This document shows, piece after piece, positions 49,105 through 58,346 of a DNA stretch of 64,000 nucleotides; position 1 is the stretch's first letter; each line of letters begins with the position of its first letter. The stretch comes from Pseudomonas sp. DTU_2021_1001937_2_SI_NGA_ILE_001 (GTDB lineage: Bacteria > Pseudomonadota > Gammaproteobacteria > Pseudomonadales > Pseudomonadaceae), in NCBI RefSeq assembly GCF_032463525.1, contig NZ_CP135971.1, forward strand, positions 2,418,001-2,482,000, read 5' to 3'. The translations under genes and the position numbers were made by a program. The notes under the pieces are model-generated. The model had not been told where the DNA came from. It did no database searches and saw nothing but the letters and a program-made list of their open reading frames with translations.

Positions 49105-49926
49105 ATGAGCAAGATGGCTGCTGAGGTACAAAAAGACCTGATCAAGGCCATTGATCGGGACGCACTGTTTTTGCCTACCCTGCCCGAAGTTGCCCTCAAG
49201 ATCCGCCAGGCCGCCGAAGACACCGAGATCAGCGTCGCCGCGCTGAGCCGGGTGATCGGTCACGACACCGCCCTGTCCGCACGCCTGATTCGTATCGCCA
49301 ACAGCCCGATGCTGCGCGGCAGCGTCGAAATCAGCGACGTCGGTTCCGCCATCCGGCGCCTGGGCATCAACTACACCAGCAACCTGGCCATCGGTCTGGT
49401 GGTGGAACAGATGTTCCATGCCAAATCGCCGGTGATCGAGCAGAAAATGCGCGAAATCTGGCAGCAGAGCCTGCAAGTGGCGGGCATCAGCTACACCCTG
49501 TGCCAACGCTACACCGCGCTCAAGCCTGACCAGGCCACCCTGGCCGGATTGGTCCACCTGATCGGCATCCTGCCGATCCTGACCTACGCCGAAGATCACT
49601 TCGACCTGCTGGCCGACCCGATCAGCCTCAATCACGTCATCGACAACATCCACCCGACCATTGGCGAGCGCCTGCTGCACACCTGGGATTTCCCGGAAGC
49701 CCTGGCTGCCGTGCCCAGCCAGTTCCAGATACTGGACCGGCCGCTGCGCAAGGCCGACTACGTCGATCTGGTGCAGGTGGCCAGCGCACATATCAACAGG
49801 GGCACTCCCCACCCGCTGGGCCAGGTCGACATCATCGACCTGCCGGCCTTCACTCGTCTGGGCCTAGACCCGGCCGGCGGTCAACTGGCCATTGACATGG
49901 ATGAAGCCAGCCGGCTGTTCTACTAG
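49105..49926 (+). CDS. HDOD domain protein
   Basis: 273 residues occupied by one HDOD domain (LPTLPEVALKIRQAAEDTEISVAALSRVIGHDTALSARLIRIANS, GSVEISDVGSAIRRLGI, GLVHLIGILPIL). The catalytic HD pair of phosphohydrolases is not conserved, as expected for HDOD, which acts in signalling by protein contacts. It lies 63 bases after ygfZ, same strand. Confidence 0.88.
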   Translation: MSKMAAEVQKDLIKAIDRDALFLPTLPEVALKIRQAAEDTEISVAALSRVIGHDTALSARLIRIANSPMLRGSVEISDVGSAIRRLGINYTSNLAIGLVVEQMFHAKSPVIEQKMREIWQQSLQVAGISYTLCQRYTALKPDQATLAGLVHLIGILPILTYAEDHFDLLADPISLNHVIDNIHPTIGERLLHTWDFPEALAAVPSQFQILDRPLRKADYVDLVQVASAHINRGTPHPLGQVDIIDLPAFTRLGLDPAGGQLAIDMDEASRLFY

Positions 49927-49992
49927 CGTTCAGCGCTGTTTCCGCATAGCGGCTTCAGCCGGGCGGCTTTCCCGGCGCGGTGACTTGGACAC

Positions 49993-51369
49993 TCAGGAAA
50001 ACCGCACCCGCACTTTCAGGCCTCGTTCGGCCCCATCATGCAACGAGATCTGCGCCAGGTGAGCGCGACAGATCTCGCCCACGATCGCCAGCCCCAGGCC
50101 GGTCCCGGTGCCATGCGGCTGGCGCGTGTAGAAGCGCTCGAAGACCCGCTCGCGGTCCTCGGGCGCAATGCCGGGGCCGTCGTCCTCGACCTCCAGGATG
50201 CCCGGCTCCAGCACCCGCAAGACCACGTTTCCGCCAGAGGGGGTGTGGGCCAGGGCATTGTCGACCAGGTTGCTCAACAGCTCGTTGAGCAACGTCGGTT
50301 CGCCGCGCAGCCACACCGGCTCGTCGGCCTCAAGCGCCAGGCTTACACCGCGAGCATAGGCCAGCGGCGCCATGGCCATGCCCAGGTCGCGGGCCAGCTG
50401 GCTGAGGTCCAGGCGCTGCGCGCCGCCCTCGGCGATGGCGCGCGCACCGTTCTCGATGCGTGCCAACGACAGCAACTGGTTGGCCAGGTGCGTCAGGCGG
50501 TCAGTGCTTTGCGCCACCGACTCCAGGGTATGTCGCCACTGCAGCGGGTCGCGTTCACGCAGCCCCAGCTCGACCCGCGCCTTGAGCGCCGCCAGCGGCG
50601 TACGCAGTTCGTGGGCCGCATCGGCGATGAACTGCGCCTGACGTTCGAACTGGTGACGCAGGCGCTCGGTGAAGTGGTTCAGCGCACTGACCAGCGGCCG
50701 CAGCTCGTGCTGCACCTCGACCATCGGCAAGGGCCGCAGGTCATCCGGTCGGCGTTCTTCCACGGCGCTGCGCAAACGTTCCAGCGGGCGCAGCGCGCCG
50801 CTGACGGTGAACCACACCAGCAGCATCGCACCGGCGCCCAGCATGCCCAGGCGCAGCAGGGTGTCGGCCATCAGGCTGCGCGCCATGCCCACCCGCGCAT
50901 CGTCGGTCTCGGCCACGCGGATCTCGGCAATGCCGTTCATGCCCGGTTCGCTGACCGGCTTGAGCAGGCTCACCACGCGCACGTTCTGGCCGCGATAGAC
51001 GCCGTTGTAGAAGGTCGCCAGGGCTGGGTAGTCATCGGTGCGCGCCGTGCCCGGCGGGGGCGAAGGCAGGTTCTCGTAGCCGGATATCAAGCGCTTGTGG
51101 ATGTCGTTGACCTGGTAATAGATGCGCCCCTCGCTGTCGTAGGCGAAGGTGTCCAGGGCCACGTAGGGAATGTCCGCGCTCAACGTACCGTCGCGTTGCG
51201 CCAGGCCCGCGGCGATGGTGCGTGCCGAGGCCAGCAGGGTGCGGTCGTAGGCGGTGTCGGCAACCTCCCGGCCATTCCAGTAGGCACTCATGCCACTGGC
51301 CAGCATCAGCAGGGTGAGCAACAGGCCAAGGGTCGAAAGCAGGCGCCAGCGCAGGCTGTCATTGCGCAT
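49993..51369 (-). CDS. tctE: Sensor histidine kinase TctE
   Basis: 458 residues. Two membrane helices around a periplasmic tricarboxylate-sensor-like domain ([33 protein letters not shown]), HAMP, HisKA with [24 protein letters not shown], HATPase with [17 protein letters not shown] and GTGLGLAIV. It overlaps tctD by 11 bases. Together they control tctCBA in P. aeruginosa and relatives; here tctCBA is divergent. Confidence 0.86.
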   Translation of the reverse strand: MRNDSLRWRLLSTLGLLLTLLMLASGMSAYWNGREVADTAYDRTLLASARTIAAGLAQRDGTLSADIPYVALDTFAYDSEGRIYYQVNDIHKRLISGYENLPSPPPGTARTDDYPALATFYNGVYRGQNVRVVSLLKPVSEPGMNGIAEIRVAETDDARVGMARSLMADTLLRLGMLGAGAMLLVWFTVSGALRPLERLRSAVEERRPDDLRPLPMVEVQHELRPLVSALNHFTERLRHQFERQAQFIADAAHELRTPLAALKARVELGLRERDPLQWRHTLESVAQSTDRLTHLANQLLSLARIENGARAIAEGGAQRLDLSQLARDLGMAMAPLAYARGVSLALEADEPVWLRGEPTLLNELLSNLVDNALAHTPSGGNVVLRVLEPGILEVEDDGPGIAPEDRERVFERFYTRQPHGTGTGLGLAIVGEICRAHLAQISLHDGAERGLKVRVRFS

Positions 51370-52033
51370 CGCGACTTTCCAGCAGGTAACCCAGGCCACG
51401 GAAGGTCACGATGGCCACCGCGTGCCCGTCGAGCTTCTTGCGCAAGCGGTGGATGTAGATCTCGATGGCGTCCGGGCTGGCCTCTTCGTCCATGCCGAAC
51501 ACCTGCCCGGCCAGTTGCTCCTTGCTCATCACCCGTCCGGAGCGGGCGATCAGCACCTCCAGCACCGATTGCTCGCGCGAGGTCAACTGCAGGGGCTCGC
51601 CCTGCAAGCTGAAACGCCGGGTGTCGAGATCGTAGACCAGAGCGCCACAGCGCTGTTGGCGCTCGCCGCCCAGCACGCTGCGACGCAGCAACGCCTTGAC
51701 CCGCGCCTCCAGTTCGGAAAGCTCGAACGGCTTGGCCAGGTAGTCGTCGGCCCCGAGGTTCAGACCATGCACGCGGTCCTTCACGTCGCTGCGCGCGGTG
51801 AGCATCAGCACCGGCAGGTTCTTGCCGCGCCCGCGCAGGCGCGCCAGCACTTCGAAGCCGTCCATGCGCGGCAGGCCGACGTCGAGAATGGCCACAGCAT
51901 ACTCTTCGCTGCTCAAGGCCAGGTCGGCGGCGACCCCGTCATGCAGCACATCCACGGTCAGACCGGCGAGCTTGAGCGCCTGGCAGACACTTTCGGCCAG
52001 TTGCAGGTGATCTTCGACGAGCAAAACACGCAT
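51359..52033 (-). CDS. tctD: Response regulator TctD
   Basis: 224 residues, OmpR/PhoB type. Acidic pocket E7-D8, phosphoacceptor Asp51 (AILDVGLP), Lys101 (DDYLAKPFE), winged helix with [25 protein letters not shown] and [11 protein letters not shown]. It should bind the tandem repeat at 52151-52172 in the region shared with tctC. Confidence 0.88.
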   Translation of the reverse strand: MRVLLVEDHLQLAESVCQALKLAGLTVDVLHDGVAADLALSSEEYAVAILDVGLPRMDGFEVLARLRGRGKNLPVLMLTARSDVKDRVHGLNLGADDYLAKPFELSELEARVKALLRRSVLGGERQQRCGALVYDLDTRRFSLQGEPLQLTSREQSVLEVLIARSGRVMSKEQLAGQVFGMDEEASPDAIEIYIHRLRKKLDGHAVAIVTFRGLGYLLESRDAQ

Positions 52034-52141
52034 CTCGGCCTCCGGGCATGGGGGGATGGGGGAAGAAACCGCAGAAGTGTTACAGCACACCCAGCCGCTG
52101 TGAAGCCCCGAAACAAATTGCCGCCAAACCGTCCCGCGAAG

Positions 52142-52172
52142 CTTTCAGAACTGAAAGGTTGCTGAAAGGTTG
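52142..52172. promoter_or_regulatory. Probable TctD operator: perfect 11-bp tandem repeat
   Basis: CTGAAAGGTTG occurs twice with no gap (52151-52161, 52162-52172), i.e. about one helical turn apart, as OmpR-type regulators prefer. The first copy is also part of the palindrome CTTTCAG-AA-CTGAAAG (52143-52158). It lies 118 bases upstream of tctD and about 315 upstream of tctC. Confidence 0.55.
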
Positions 52173-52267
52173 ATGTTTTAGCATCGAGCAAACGCCCGAA
52201 AACAGGGCTTCTGCCACTGCGCATCAGCGCGCGGGCACACATAACAACAATAAAAGGATTTTCAGCC

Positions 52268-52399
52268 ATGACCGATGCCCATCGGACCGCCTTGCTTTCT
52301 CTCTCGCCTCGTCTCGCGAACCACTCCCCCTGCCCGAGCGGCCAATGCGCCGTGACCTCGACTGGCCTCGCACACCCATTTTCGCTCCGACGTCGCTGA
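52268..52399 (+). CDS. Possible 43-residue leader ORF upstream of tctC
   Basis: ATG at 52268 has AAAGGA about 9 bases upstream and opens a frame of 43 codons (MTDAHRTALLSLSPRLANHS..., ending FSLRRR). No similarity is recognised, no signal peptide. It lies where an OprD-family porin gene (opdH) stands in P. aeruginosa. It could be a leader peptide, a leftover from porin loss or chance. Confidence 0.3.
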   Translation: MTDAHRTALLSLSPRLANHSPCPSGQCAVTSTGLAHPFSLRRR

Positions 52400-52486
52400 A
52401 CGCGCCGGCGAATACGGCTGCCCGATCGCTCATCGGCAGCCCACAGCTTCCAATCAACAAAAATAACGTTCAAAGGAGACTGTCCC

Positions 52487-53467
52487 ATGAAACGATCCCT
52501 GCGCCATCTTGCCCTGGCCGCCAGCAGCCTGCTGCTGGCCACCCAGGTCTTCGCCGCCGAACCCAAGCGTCCGGAATGCATCGCTCCGGCCTCGCCGGGC
52601 GGCGGCTTCGACCTGACCTGCAAGCTGATCCAGAGCGCGCTGATCAACGAGAAGGTGCTGAGTTCGCCGATGCGCGTCACCTACATGCCGGGCGGCGTGG
52701 GCGCAGTGGCGTACAACGCCGTGGTCGCCCAGCGTCCGGCCGATGCCGGCACCCTGGTGGCCTGGTCAAGTGGCTCGCTGCTCAACCTGGCGCAGGGCAA
52801 GTTCGGTCGGTTCGACGAGAACGCCGTGCGCTGGCTGGCCGCCGTGGGCACCAGCTATGGCGCCATCGCCGTGAAGAGCGACTCGCCGTACAAGACCCTG
52901 GATGACCTGGTCAAGGCACTGAAGGAAGACCCGAGCAAGGTGGTGATTGGTTCCGGCGGCACCGTGGGCAGCCAGGACTGGATGCAGACCGCGCTGATCG
53001 CCAAGGCCGCCGGCATCAACCCGCGCGCCCTGCGCTACGTGGCCCTTGAGGGTGGCGGCGAGATCGCTACCGCACTGCTGGGCGGCCACATTCAGGTCGG
53101 CAGTACCGACATTTCCGACTCCATGCCGCACATCCTCAGCGGCGACATGCGCCTGTTGGCGGTGTTCGCCGAGAACCGCATCGACGAGCCGGAGATGAAG
53201 AACATCCCCACCGCCCGCGAGCAGGGCTATGACATCGTCTGGCCAGTGGTACGCGGTTTCTACCTGGGGCCGAAGGTCAGCGACGAAGACTACAAGTGGT
53301 GGAAAGACGCGTTCGACAAGGTGCTGGCCTCGGAAGACTTCGCCAAGCTGCGTGACCAGCGCGAGCTGTTCCCCTTCGCCATGACCGGTGAGGAACTGGA
53401 CACCTACGTCAAGAAGCAGGTCGTCGAGTACAAGAAGCTGGCCAAGGAATTCGGCCTGATCCAGTGA
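52487..53467 (+). CDS. tctC: Tripartite tricarboxylate transporter, substrate-binding protein
   Basis: 326 residues. Signal peptide (LALAASSLLLATQVFA), then the TctC fold (CIAPASPGGGFDLTCKL, YMPGGVGAVAYN, VIGSGGTVGSQDWM, GGHIQVGSTDISDS). Captures citrate-type acids in the periplasm for TctAB. Strong AAAGGAG ribosome site before ATG 52487. First gene of tctCBA. Confidence 0.93.
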   Translation: MKRSLRHLALAASSLLLATQVFAAEPKRPECIAPASPGGGFDLTCKLIQSALINEKVLSSPMRVTYMPGGVGAVAYNAVVAQRPADAGTLVAWSSGSLLNLAQGKFGRFDENAVRWLAAVGTSYGAIAVKSDSPYKTLDDLVKALKEDPSKVVIGSGGTVGSQDWMQTALIAKAAGINPRALRYVALEGGGEIATALLGGHIQVGSTDISDSMPHILSGDMRLLAVFAENRIDEPEMKNIPTAREQGYDIVWPVVRGFYLGPKVSDEDYKWWKDAFDKVLASEDFAKLRDQRELFPFAMTGEELDTYVKKQVVEYKKLAKEFGLIQ

Positions 53468-53528
53468 CCGCCACCGCCTGACTGACAAGGGCCGTCGCCT
53501 GGCAAAGGGCGCGGTCCGGGAGACTTCC

Positions 53529-53987
53529 ATGGTCTTGCAACGACTCTTCGCCGCCGCGCTGCTGCTGGTCTGCGCCGCGCTGGCAATCATGGCCTGGCCC
53601 TACCAGGCACCGTTTTCCTATGAGCCGGTCGGCCCGCGTGCCTTTCCGCTGCTGATGCTCGGCCTGATGGGCCTGGCGCTGCTGTACATGCTGTTTCGTC
53701 CTACGCCCATCGTGCACTCCGAAGACGAGCCGCCGCTGGACCGCGAAACCCTGATCAAGATCGGCGCCTGCATCGGCCTGCTGCTGATCTTCGCCGCCAC
53801 CTTCGAAACCCTGGGGTTCATCCTCAGCAGCATTCTCATCGGCGTGCCCATGGCCCTGCTCTATGGTGGCCGCGCAGTGCCCGGCACCGTGGTAGTGGTG
53901 CTGATGAGCATCGCCCTGTACGTGCTGTTCGACAAAACCATGGACGTGCCGCTGCCCATGGGCTGGCTCAGCGTCCTGGAGAATTGA
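53529..53987 (+). CDS. tctB: Tricarboxylate transporter small membrane subunit
   Basis: 152 residues with four hydrophobic helices (LFAAALLLVCAALAIMAWPY, FPLLMLGLMGLALLYMLF, IGACIGLLLIFAATFETLGFIL, VVVLMSIALYVLF) and the TctB opening. Partner of TctA in the inner membrane; 1-base gap to tctA. Confidence 0.92.
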   Translation: MVLQRLFAAALLLVCAALAIMAWPYQAPFSYEPVGPRAFPLLMLGLMGLALLYMLFRPTPIVHSEDEPPLDRETLIKIGACIGLLLIFAATFETLGFILSSILIGVPMALLYGGRAVPGTVVVVLMSIALYVLFDKTMDVPLPMGWLSVLEN

Positions 53988-53988
53988 C

Positions 53989-55503
53989 ATGGATACTTTC
54001 AGCTACCTCGGCCAGGGCTTCGGCGTGGCCATGACCCCCTACAACCTGGTCACTGCCCTGTCGGGCACCCTGATCGGCACCATCGTCGGCCTGCTGCCAG
54101 GGCTGGGCCCGATCAACGGCGTGGCGCTGCTGATCCCCATCGCCTTCGCCCTGGGCCTGCCGCCGGAATCGGCGCTGATCCTGCTGGCGGCGGTGTACCT
54201 GGGTTGCGAGTACGGCGGGCGGATCAGCTCGATCCTGCTCAACATCCCGGGCGAAGCCTCGACCGTGATGACCACCCTCGACGGCTACCCCATGGCACGC
54301 AAGGGCCTGGCAGGCGTCGCCCTGTCGCTGTCGGCCTGGAGTTCGTTCATCGGTGCCTTCATCGCCACCTGCGGCATGGTGCTGTTCGCGCCAATCCTGG
54401 CCAAGTGGGCGATCGCCTTCGGACCGGCGGAATACTTCGTGCTCATGGTCTTCGCCATCGTCTGCCTGGGCGGCATGGCCGGCGACCGCCCCCTGAAGAC
54501 CTTCATCGCGGCGCTGATCGGCCTGTTCCTATCGGCGGTGGGCATCGACGCCAACAGCGGCGTATACCGTTTCACCGGTGATGACGTGCACCTGGCCGAT
54601 GGCATTCAGTTCGTGGTGCTGGTGCTGGGCCTGTTCTCGATCAGCGAAATCCTCCTGCTGCTGGAGAAGACCCATCGTGGCCAGGAAGCGGTCAAGGCCA
54701 CCGGGCGCATGTTGTTCAACATGAAGGAAGCGGCGGCGGTGTTCGTCGTCAACCTGCGTTGCGGCCTGATGGGCTTCGTCCTTGGCGTACTGCCGGGTGC
54801 CGGCGCGACCCTGGCCAGTGCCGTGGCCTACATGACCGAGAAACGCATCGCCGGCGCCAAGGGCGAGTTCGGCAAGGGTGACATGCGCGGCCTGGCCGCA
54901 CCGGAAACCGCCATCGGCGCCAGCTGCTGCGGCGCCCTGGTACCGATGCTGACCCTCGGCGTTCCCGGTTCGGGCACCACGGCGGTGATGATCGGCGCAC
55001 TGACGCTGTACAACATCACCCCCGGCCCGATGCTGTTCCAGCAACAGCCGGATATCGTCTGGGGCCTGATCGCCTCGCTGTTCATCGCCAACGTCATGCT
55101 GGTGATCCTGAACATTCCGATGATCCGCATCTTCACCCGCATCCTGGCCGTGCCGAACTGGGCCTTGGTACCGGTGATCGCGATCATCACCGCGATCGGC
55201 GTGTACGCCGTGCATGCCACCACCTTCGACCTGTTCCTGATGGTCGGCATCGGCATCTTCGGCTACATCCTGCGCAAGATGGACTTCCCGCTGTCGCCGA
55301 TCCTGCTCGGTTTCATCCTCGGTGGCCTGATGGAGCAGAACCTGCGCCGCGCGCTGTCGATCTCCAACGGTGAGCTGGGCATCCTGTGGTCCAGTTCCAT
55401 CTCCGTCGGAGTGTGGTCGCTGACCGTCGTGATGCTGCTGTTCCCTCTGGTACGCATCTGGCGCAAACGTGCCAAGCAGCGCAGCGCCCTGGCCGATGCC
55501 TGA
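53989..55503 (+). CDS. tctA: Tricarboxylate transporter large membrane subunit
   Basis: 504 residues, about 11-12 membrane helices. Family motifs GLLPGLGPINGVALLIP, YGGRISSILLNIPGEASTVMT and LGVPGSGTTAVMIGAL. Forms the sodium-driven permease with TctB. It overlaps the next gene by 8 bases. Confidence 0.94.
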   Translation: MDTFSYLGQGFGVAMTPYNLVTALSGTLIGTIVGLLPGLGPINGVALLIPIAFALGLPPESALILLAAVYLGCEYGGRISSILLNIPGEASTVMTTLDGYPMARKGLAGVALSLSAWSSFIGAFIATCGMVLFAPILAKWAIAFGPAEYFVLMVFAIVCLGGMAGDRPLKTFIAALIGLFLSAVGIDANSGVYRFTGDDVHLADGIQFVVLVLGLFSISEILLLLEKTHRGQEAVKATGRMLFNMKEAAAVFVVNLRCGLMGFVLGVLPGAGATLASAVAYMTEKRIAGAKGEFGKGDMRGLAAPETAIGASCCGALVPMLTLGVPGSGTTAVMIGALTLYNITPGPMLFQQQPDIVWGLIASLFIANVMLVILNIPMIRIFTRILAVPNWALVPVIAIITAIGVYAVHATTFDLFLMVGIGIFGYILRKMDFPLSPILLGFILGGLMEQNLRRALSISNGELGILWSSSISVGVWSLTVVMLLFPLVRIWRKRAKQRSALADA

Positions 55504-56527
55504 CGGCACCTGGCGCTCATGGTGGGCGACCCCGCTGGCTGGGCTGGCGGGGGGTTACCTGGCCAGCCTCATCGGCTGGCCTTTGCCATGGATGGTCGGC
55601 TCGTTGCTGGCGGTCATCCTGGTGCGCTGCCTGACACCCTGGCAGCTGGCGCAGATCCCCGGTGGCCGCAAATGCGGCCAGCTGATCATCGGCGTGGGGA
55701 TCGGCCTGCATTTCAATCCCGAGGTGGTCGAGCAGGTGCTCGGCCACTTCGGCCTGATTCTCTGCGGTGCACTGATAACCGGCCTGTCGTGCCTGGCCGG
55801 CGTGTGGCTGATGCTGCGCACCGGCGAAGACCGGCCGACGGCGTTCTTCTCCAGCATGCCCGGCGGCTCGCAGGAAATGGTCAACCTCGGCGGGCGCAAT
55901 GGCGCGGTACTCAGCAGCGTGGCCGCCGCGCAGAGCCTGCGGGTGCTGGCAGTGGTACTGTGCGTACCGGCCCTCTTCAAGTACCTGCTCGGTGACGGCG
56001 CCCTCGCCTCCCACACCCTGAACGTCGACTGGCGCTGGCTGGTCGGCCTGACCCTGGCCGGGGCGCTCATGGCGGTGCTCTGGCAGCGCTGCCGGCAACC
56101 CAACCCCTGGCTGTTCGGCCCGTTGCTGGTCAGCTCTGTGGCCAGCATTTTCTGCGACCTGCGCCTCGGCCTGCCGGACGGCAGCAGCCAGCTGGGCCAG
56201 CTGCTGATCGGCAGCGGCCTGGGTTGCCACTTCAACCGGGCGTTCTTTCGCCGCGCGCCATCGTTCCTGGCTCGCACGCTGCTGGGCACCTCGCTGATGA
56301 TGCTGGTGGCGGCGCTGGCGGCCCTGATCCTCGGCACCCTCACCCACCTCGACGTGCGCTCGCTGACCCTGGGCATGATGCCTGGCGGCATCGCCGAGAT
56401 GAGCCTCACCGCCGAGGTGCTGCAGCTGTCGGTGCCGCTGGTCACCGCCATGCAGGTGATGCGTCTGCTGCTGGTGCTGTTCCTGGCCGAGCCGCTGTAC
56501 CGGCGCTGGGCCAGGGCAAAGGCCTGA
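55496..56527 (+). CDS. AbrB-family membrane protein (putative permease)
   Basis: 343 residues with the duplicated membrane unit of the family: AGLAGGYLASLIGWPLPWMVGSLLAV and, later, FFSSMPGGSQEMVNLGG / MMPGGIAEMSLTAEVL. Often misannotated as 'ammonia monooxygenase' or 'AbrB transcriptional regulator' although it is a membrane protein. The 8-base overlap with tctA suggests translational coupling, so it may belong to tricarboxylate uptake. Function not proven. Confidence 0.82.
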   Translation: MPDGTWRSWWATPLAGLAGGYLASLIGWPLPWMVGSLLAVILVRCLTPWQLAQIPGGRKCGQLIIGVGIGLHFNPEVVEQVLGHFGLILCGALITGLSCLAGVWLMLRTGEDRPTAFFSSMPGGSQEMVNLGGRNGAVLSSVAAAQSLRVLAVVLCVPALFKYLLGDGALASHTLNVDWRWLVGLTLAGALMAVLWQRCRQPNPWLFGPLLVSSVASIFCDLRLGLPDGSSQLGQLLIGSGLGCHFNRAFFRRAPSFLARTLLGTSLMMLVAALAALILGTLTHLDVRSLTLGMMPGGIAEMSLTAEVLQLSVPLVTAMQVMRLLLVLFLAEPLYRRWARAKA

Positions 56528-56551
56528 GCCTGCTGCCCTGGACCGGTAGCA

Positions 56552-56588
56552 CTGGCTTCAGCCGGGATGCCCGGCGCGGCTGAAGCTG
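56552..56588. terminator. REP-type inverted repeat between convergent genes
   Basis: GGCTTCAGCCG and CGGCTGAAGC around GGATGCCCGGCG, in the 62-base gap between the AbrB-family gene and ung. Likely transcription barrier. Confidence 0.5.
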
Positions 56589-56589
56589 C

Positions 56590-57282
56590 CTACAGCGGCG
56601 GCAAACGCCAGTCGATCGGCGTCAGGCCATGCTGTTCGAGAAACTTGTTGGCACGCCCGAAGTGCCCATTGCCGATGAAGCCCTTGTAGGCCGACAGCGG
56701 CGACGGGTGCACCGAGGTGAGGATCAGGTGCTTGGTGGCGTCGATCAGCTTGCGCTTGCCCTGCGCATGGGCGCCCCAGAGCAGGAACACCAGGTTCGGC
56801 TGGTGGGCGCTGACCACTTCGATGACCTTATCGGTGAAATGCTGCCAGCCTCGCCCGGCATGGGAGGCAGCGTTGCCGCGCTCCACGGTAAGGGTGGTAT
56901 TGAGCAGCAGCACCCCCTGGTCGGCCCAGGACTGCAGACAGCCATGGTTGGGGATGTCGATGTTCAGGTCGCGCTGCAATTCCTTGAAGATGTTCACCAG
57001 CGACGGTGGCGCCGGCACGCCAGGCTGCACCGAGAAGCACAGACCGTGGGCCTGACCGGGACCGTGGTACGGGTCCTGGCCGAGGATCACCACCTTCACG
57101 TCGTCCAGCGGCGTGGAGTTGAGCGCATTGAAGATCAGCGGGCCCGGCGGAAAGATCTGCTTGCCGGCGGCATGTTCCTGGCGCAGGAACTCGCGCAGCT
57201 CGCCCATGTAGGGCTTGTCGAACTCTTCGCGCAAGGCCTGCTTCCAACTGGGTTCGAGTTTGATGCGGTCGTCGCTGGTCAT
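56590..57282 (-). CDS. ung: Uracil-DNA glycosylase
   Basis: 230 residues, family 1 UDG. Water-activating loop [18 protein letters not shown] (catalytic Asp), [26 protein letters not shown], and the Leu-intercalation loop [11 protein letters not shown] (catalytic His). It removes uracil from DNA. Start 57282 gives the standard N-terminus. Confidence 0.96.
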   Translation of the reverse strand: MTSDDRIKLEPSWKQALREEFDKPYMGELREFLRQEHAAGKQIFPPGPLIFNALNSTPLDDVKVVILGQDPYHGPGQAHGLCFSVQPGVPAPPSLVNIFKELQRDLNIDIPNHGCLQSWADQGVLLLNTTLTVERGNAASHAGRGWQHFTDKVIEVVSAHQPNLVFLLWGAHAQGKRKLIDATKHLILTSVHPSPLSAYKGFIGNGHFGRANKFLEQHGLTPIDWRLPPL

Positions 57283-57342
57283 GGTCCTGCCCGTGTATGA
57301 AGAATGCGCGGACACTAGGAAAGCTGGCCGGCAAAGTCAAAT

Positions 57343-57381
57343 GGCCCGTCCAGCCGCGCTTTACCTGCGGCTGGACGGGCC
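57343..57381 (-). terminator. Terminator with 15-bp perfect stem
   Basis: GGCCCGTCCAGCCGC and its exact inverse around a 9-base loop, 10 bases past the stop of the Pro/Tyr-rich lipoprotein gene; on the minus strand ATTTGACTTT follows. Confidence 0.75.
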
Positions 57382-57390
57382 TTCTCGGGC

Positions 57391-57810
57391 TCAGTGGCGC
57401 CCGTCCCAGCGGTTGTCGTTACGACCGTCGTTCCAGCGATTGCGGTCACGCTGGTCATTCCAGCGGTTGTCCCAGGCCTGGCCCGGCGGGCGGCCCGGCA
57501 TGTAGACCCGGGGTGGCAGCGGCTGGCCGTTATAGCGCGGCGGTGGCGGGCCATAGTAGCGCGGCGGTGGAGGCCCGTAATACCGCGGTGGCGGGGGGCC
57601 GTAGTAGCGCGGCGGCGGTGGGGGTGGGCCGTAATAACGCGGCGGCGGCGCCACGTAGACACGTCGCTCCTGATAGAAAGTGGGTCCTGCGTAGTAATAG
57701 GTCGATGCAGCAGGTCGGGTATAGACATCCGTTTCGTAATAACCGGAGCTTGCATAGCAACCGGTCAGGGATACAGCCATCAGCAGCACACAAAGGGATC
57801 GTCGATACAT
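57391..57810 (-). CDS. Pro/Tyr-rich repeat lipoprotein
   Basis: 139 residues. Lipoprotein signal (SLCVLLMAVSLTGC). The middle holds at least five tandem copies of PPPPRYYG/PPPPRYNG (about residues 53-94), and the C-terminus is Asn/Arg/Trp-rich (NRWNDQRDRNRWNDGRN). Low-complexity surface-exposed lipoproteins of this type are common in Pseudomonas; function unknown. The repeat DNA may vary in copy number between strains. Confidence 0.75.
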   Translation of the reverse strand: MYRRSLCVLLMAVSLTGCYASSGYYETDVYTRPAASTYYYAGPTFYQERRVYVAPPPRYYGPPPPPPRYYGPPPPRYYGPPPPRYYGPPPPRYNGQPLPPRVYMPGRPPGQAWDNRWNDQRDRNRWNDGRNDNRWDGRH

Positions 57811-58037
57811 GGGCGGCCTCCTGGACCGCAAGGGTCACGTTTCAGCGACGCTGAACGCGCCCCCCAATACTTTGGGGGACGAGACATAAGACCGGAAAAA
57901 GCGCCTTCGGTGCGACACCCGGTCAACGCCTGGTCGTTCGACCACCTCGCTGAAGCGGTTGCGCGCCGACGCGGCGGGGGTTTGCCAACGGTCATCAATA
58001 TGCAACAAGACATTTCACGCCTCATCACAGTGCGCCT

Positions 58038-58135
58038 TGCACCAGCACAAGGCATGCCCGGCGCCGCACAGAACCCCAGAACTGCCCGTAAAGCCCGCCA
58101 GCCCGCACTTCTGAGCAACTGGCACGCGGCTCGCA
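58038..58135 (+). promoter_or_regulatory. Sigma-54-type promoter with NtrC-like half site
   Basis: CTGGCACG-N4-TCGCA at 58119-58135 matches the -24/-12 consensus with one mismatch and the exact 10-base GG-to-GC spacing. Expected transcript start is near 58146, about 45 bases before the riboswitch. TGCACCA at 58038-58044, roughly 100 bases upstream, matches an NtrC half-site. Nitrogen control suits guanidine use. The remaining part of 57811-58118 shows nothing clear. Confidence 0.55.
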
Positions 58136-58189
58136 TAGCGATAAGCGTGCAGGAGTCAACTCAGGTTCGCGGCACCACAATTTGCAATG

Positions 58190-58288
58190 GCTGACTAGGG
58201 TTCCGGCTCGCCGCAAGGCGGGTGGCTGGTCCGAGAGTCAGCGACCTCCAGTGAGGTTACACGGCGGGATAAAAGCCCGGGAGACAGG
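58190..58288 (+). ncRNA. Guanidine-I (ykkC) riboswitch
   Basis: Stem GCTGACT (58190-58196) / AGTCAGC (58236-58242) encloses AGGGTTCCG and GGTCCGAGAG; a second hairpin GACCTC/GAGGTT (58243-58258) is followed by ACACGGCGGGATAAAAGCCC then GGGAGA. These are the conserved blocks of the guanidine-I class. It precedes transporter and guanidine-degradation genes, as known for this riboswitch. The expression platform up to 58346 may be the hairpin around GACACC-CAT-GGTGTC and the TTTT at 58322. Confidence 0.93.
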
Positions 58289-58346
58289 ACACCCATGGTG
58301 TCGCGCAGCTCCTGGCCGCCCTTTTCCATACTGGAGGTTTCTCACG

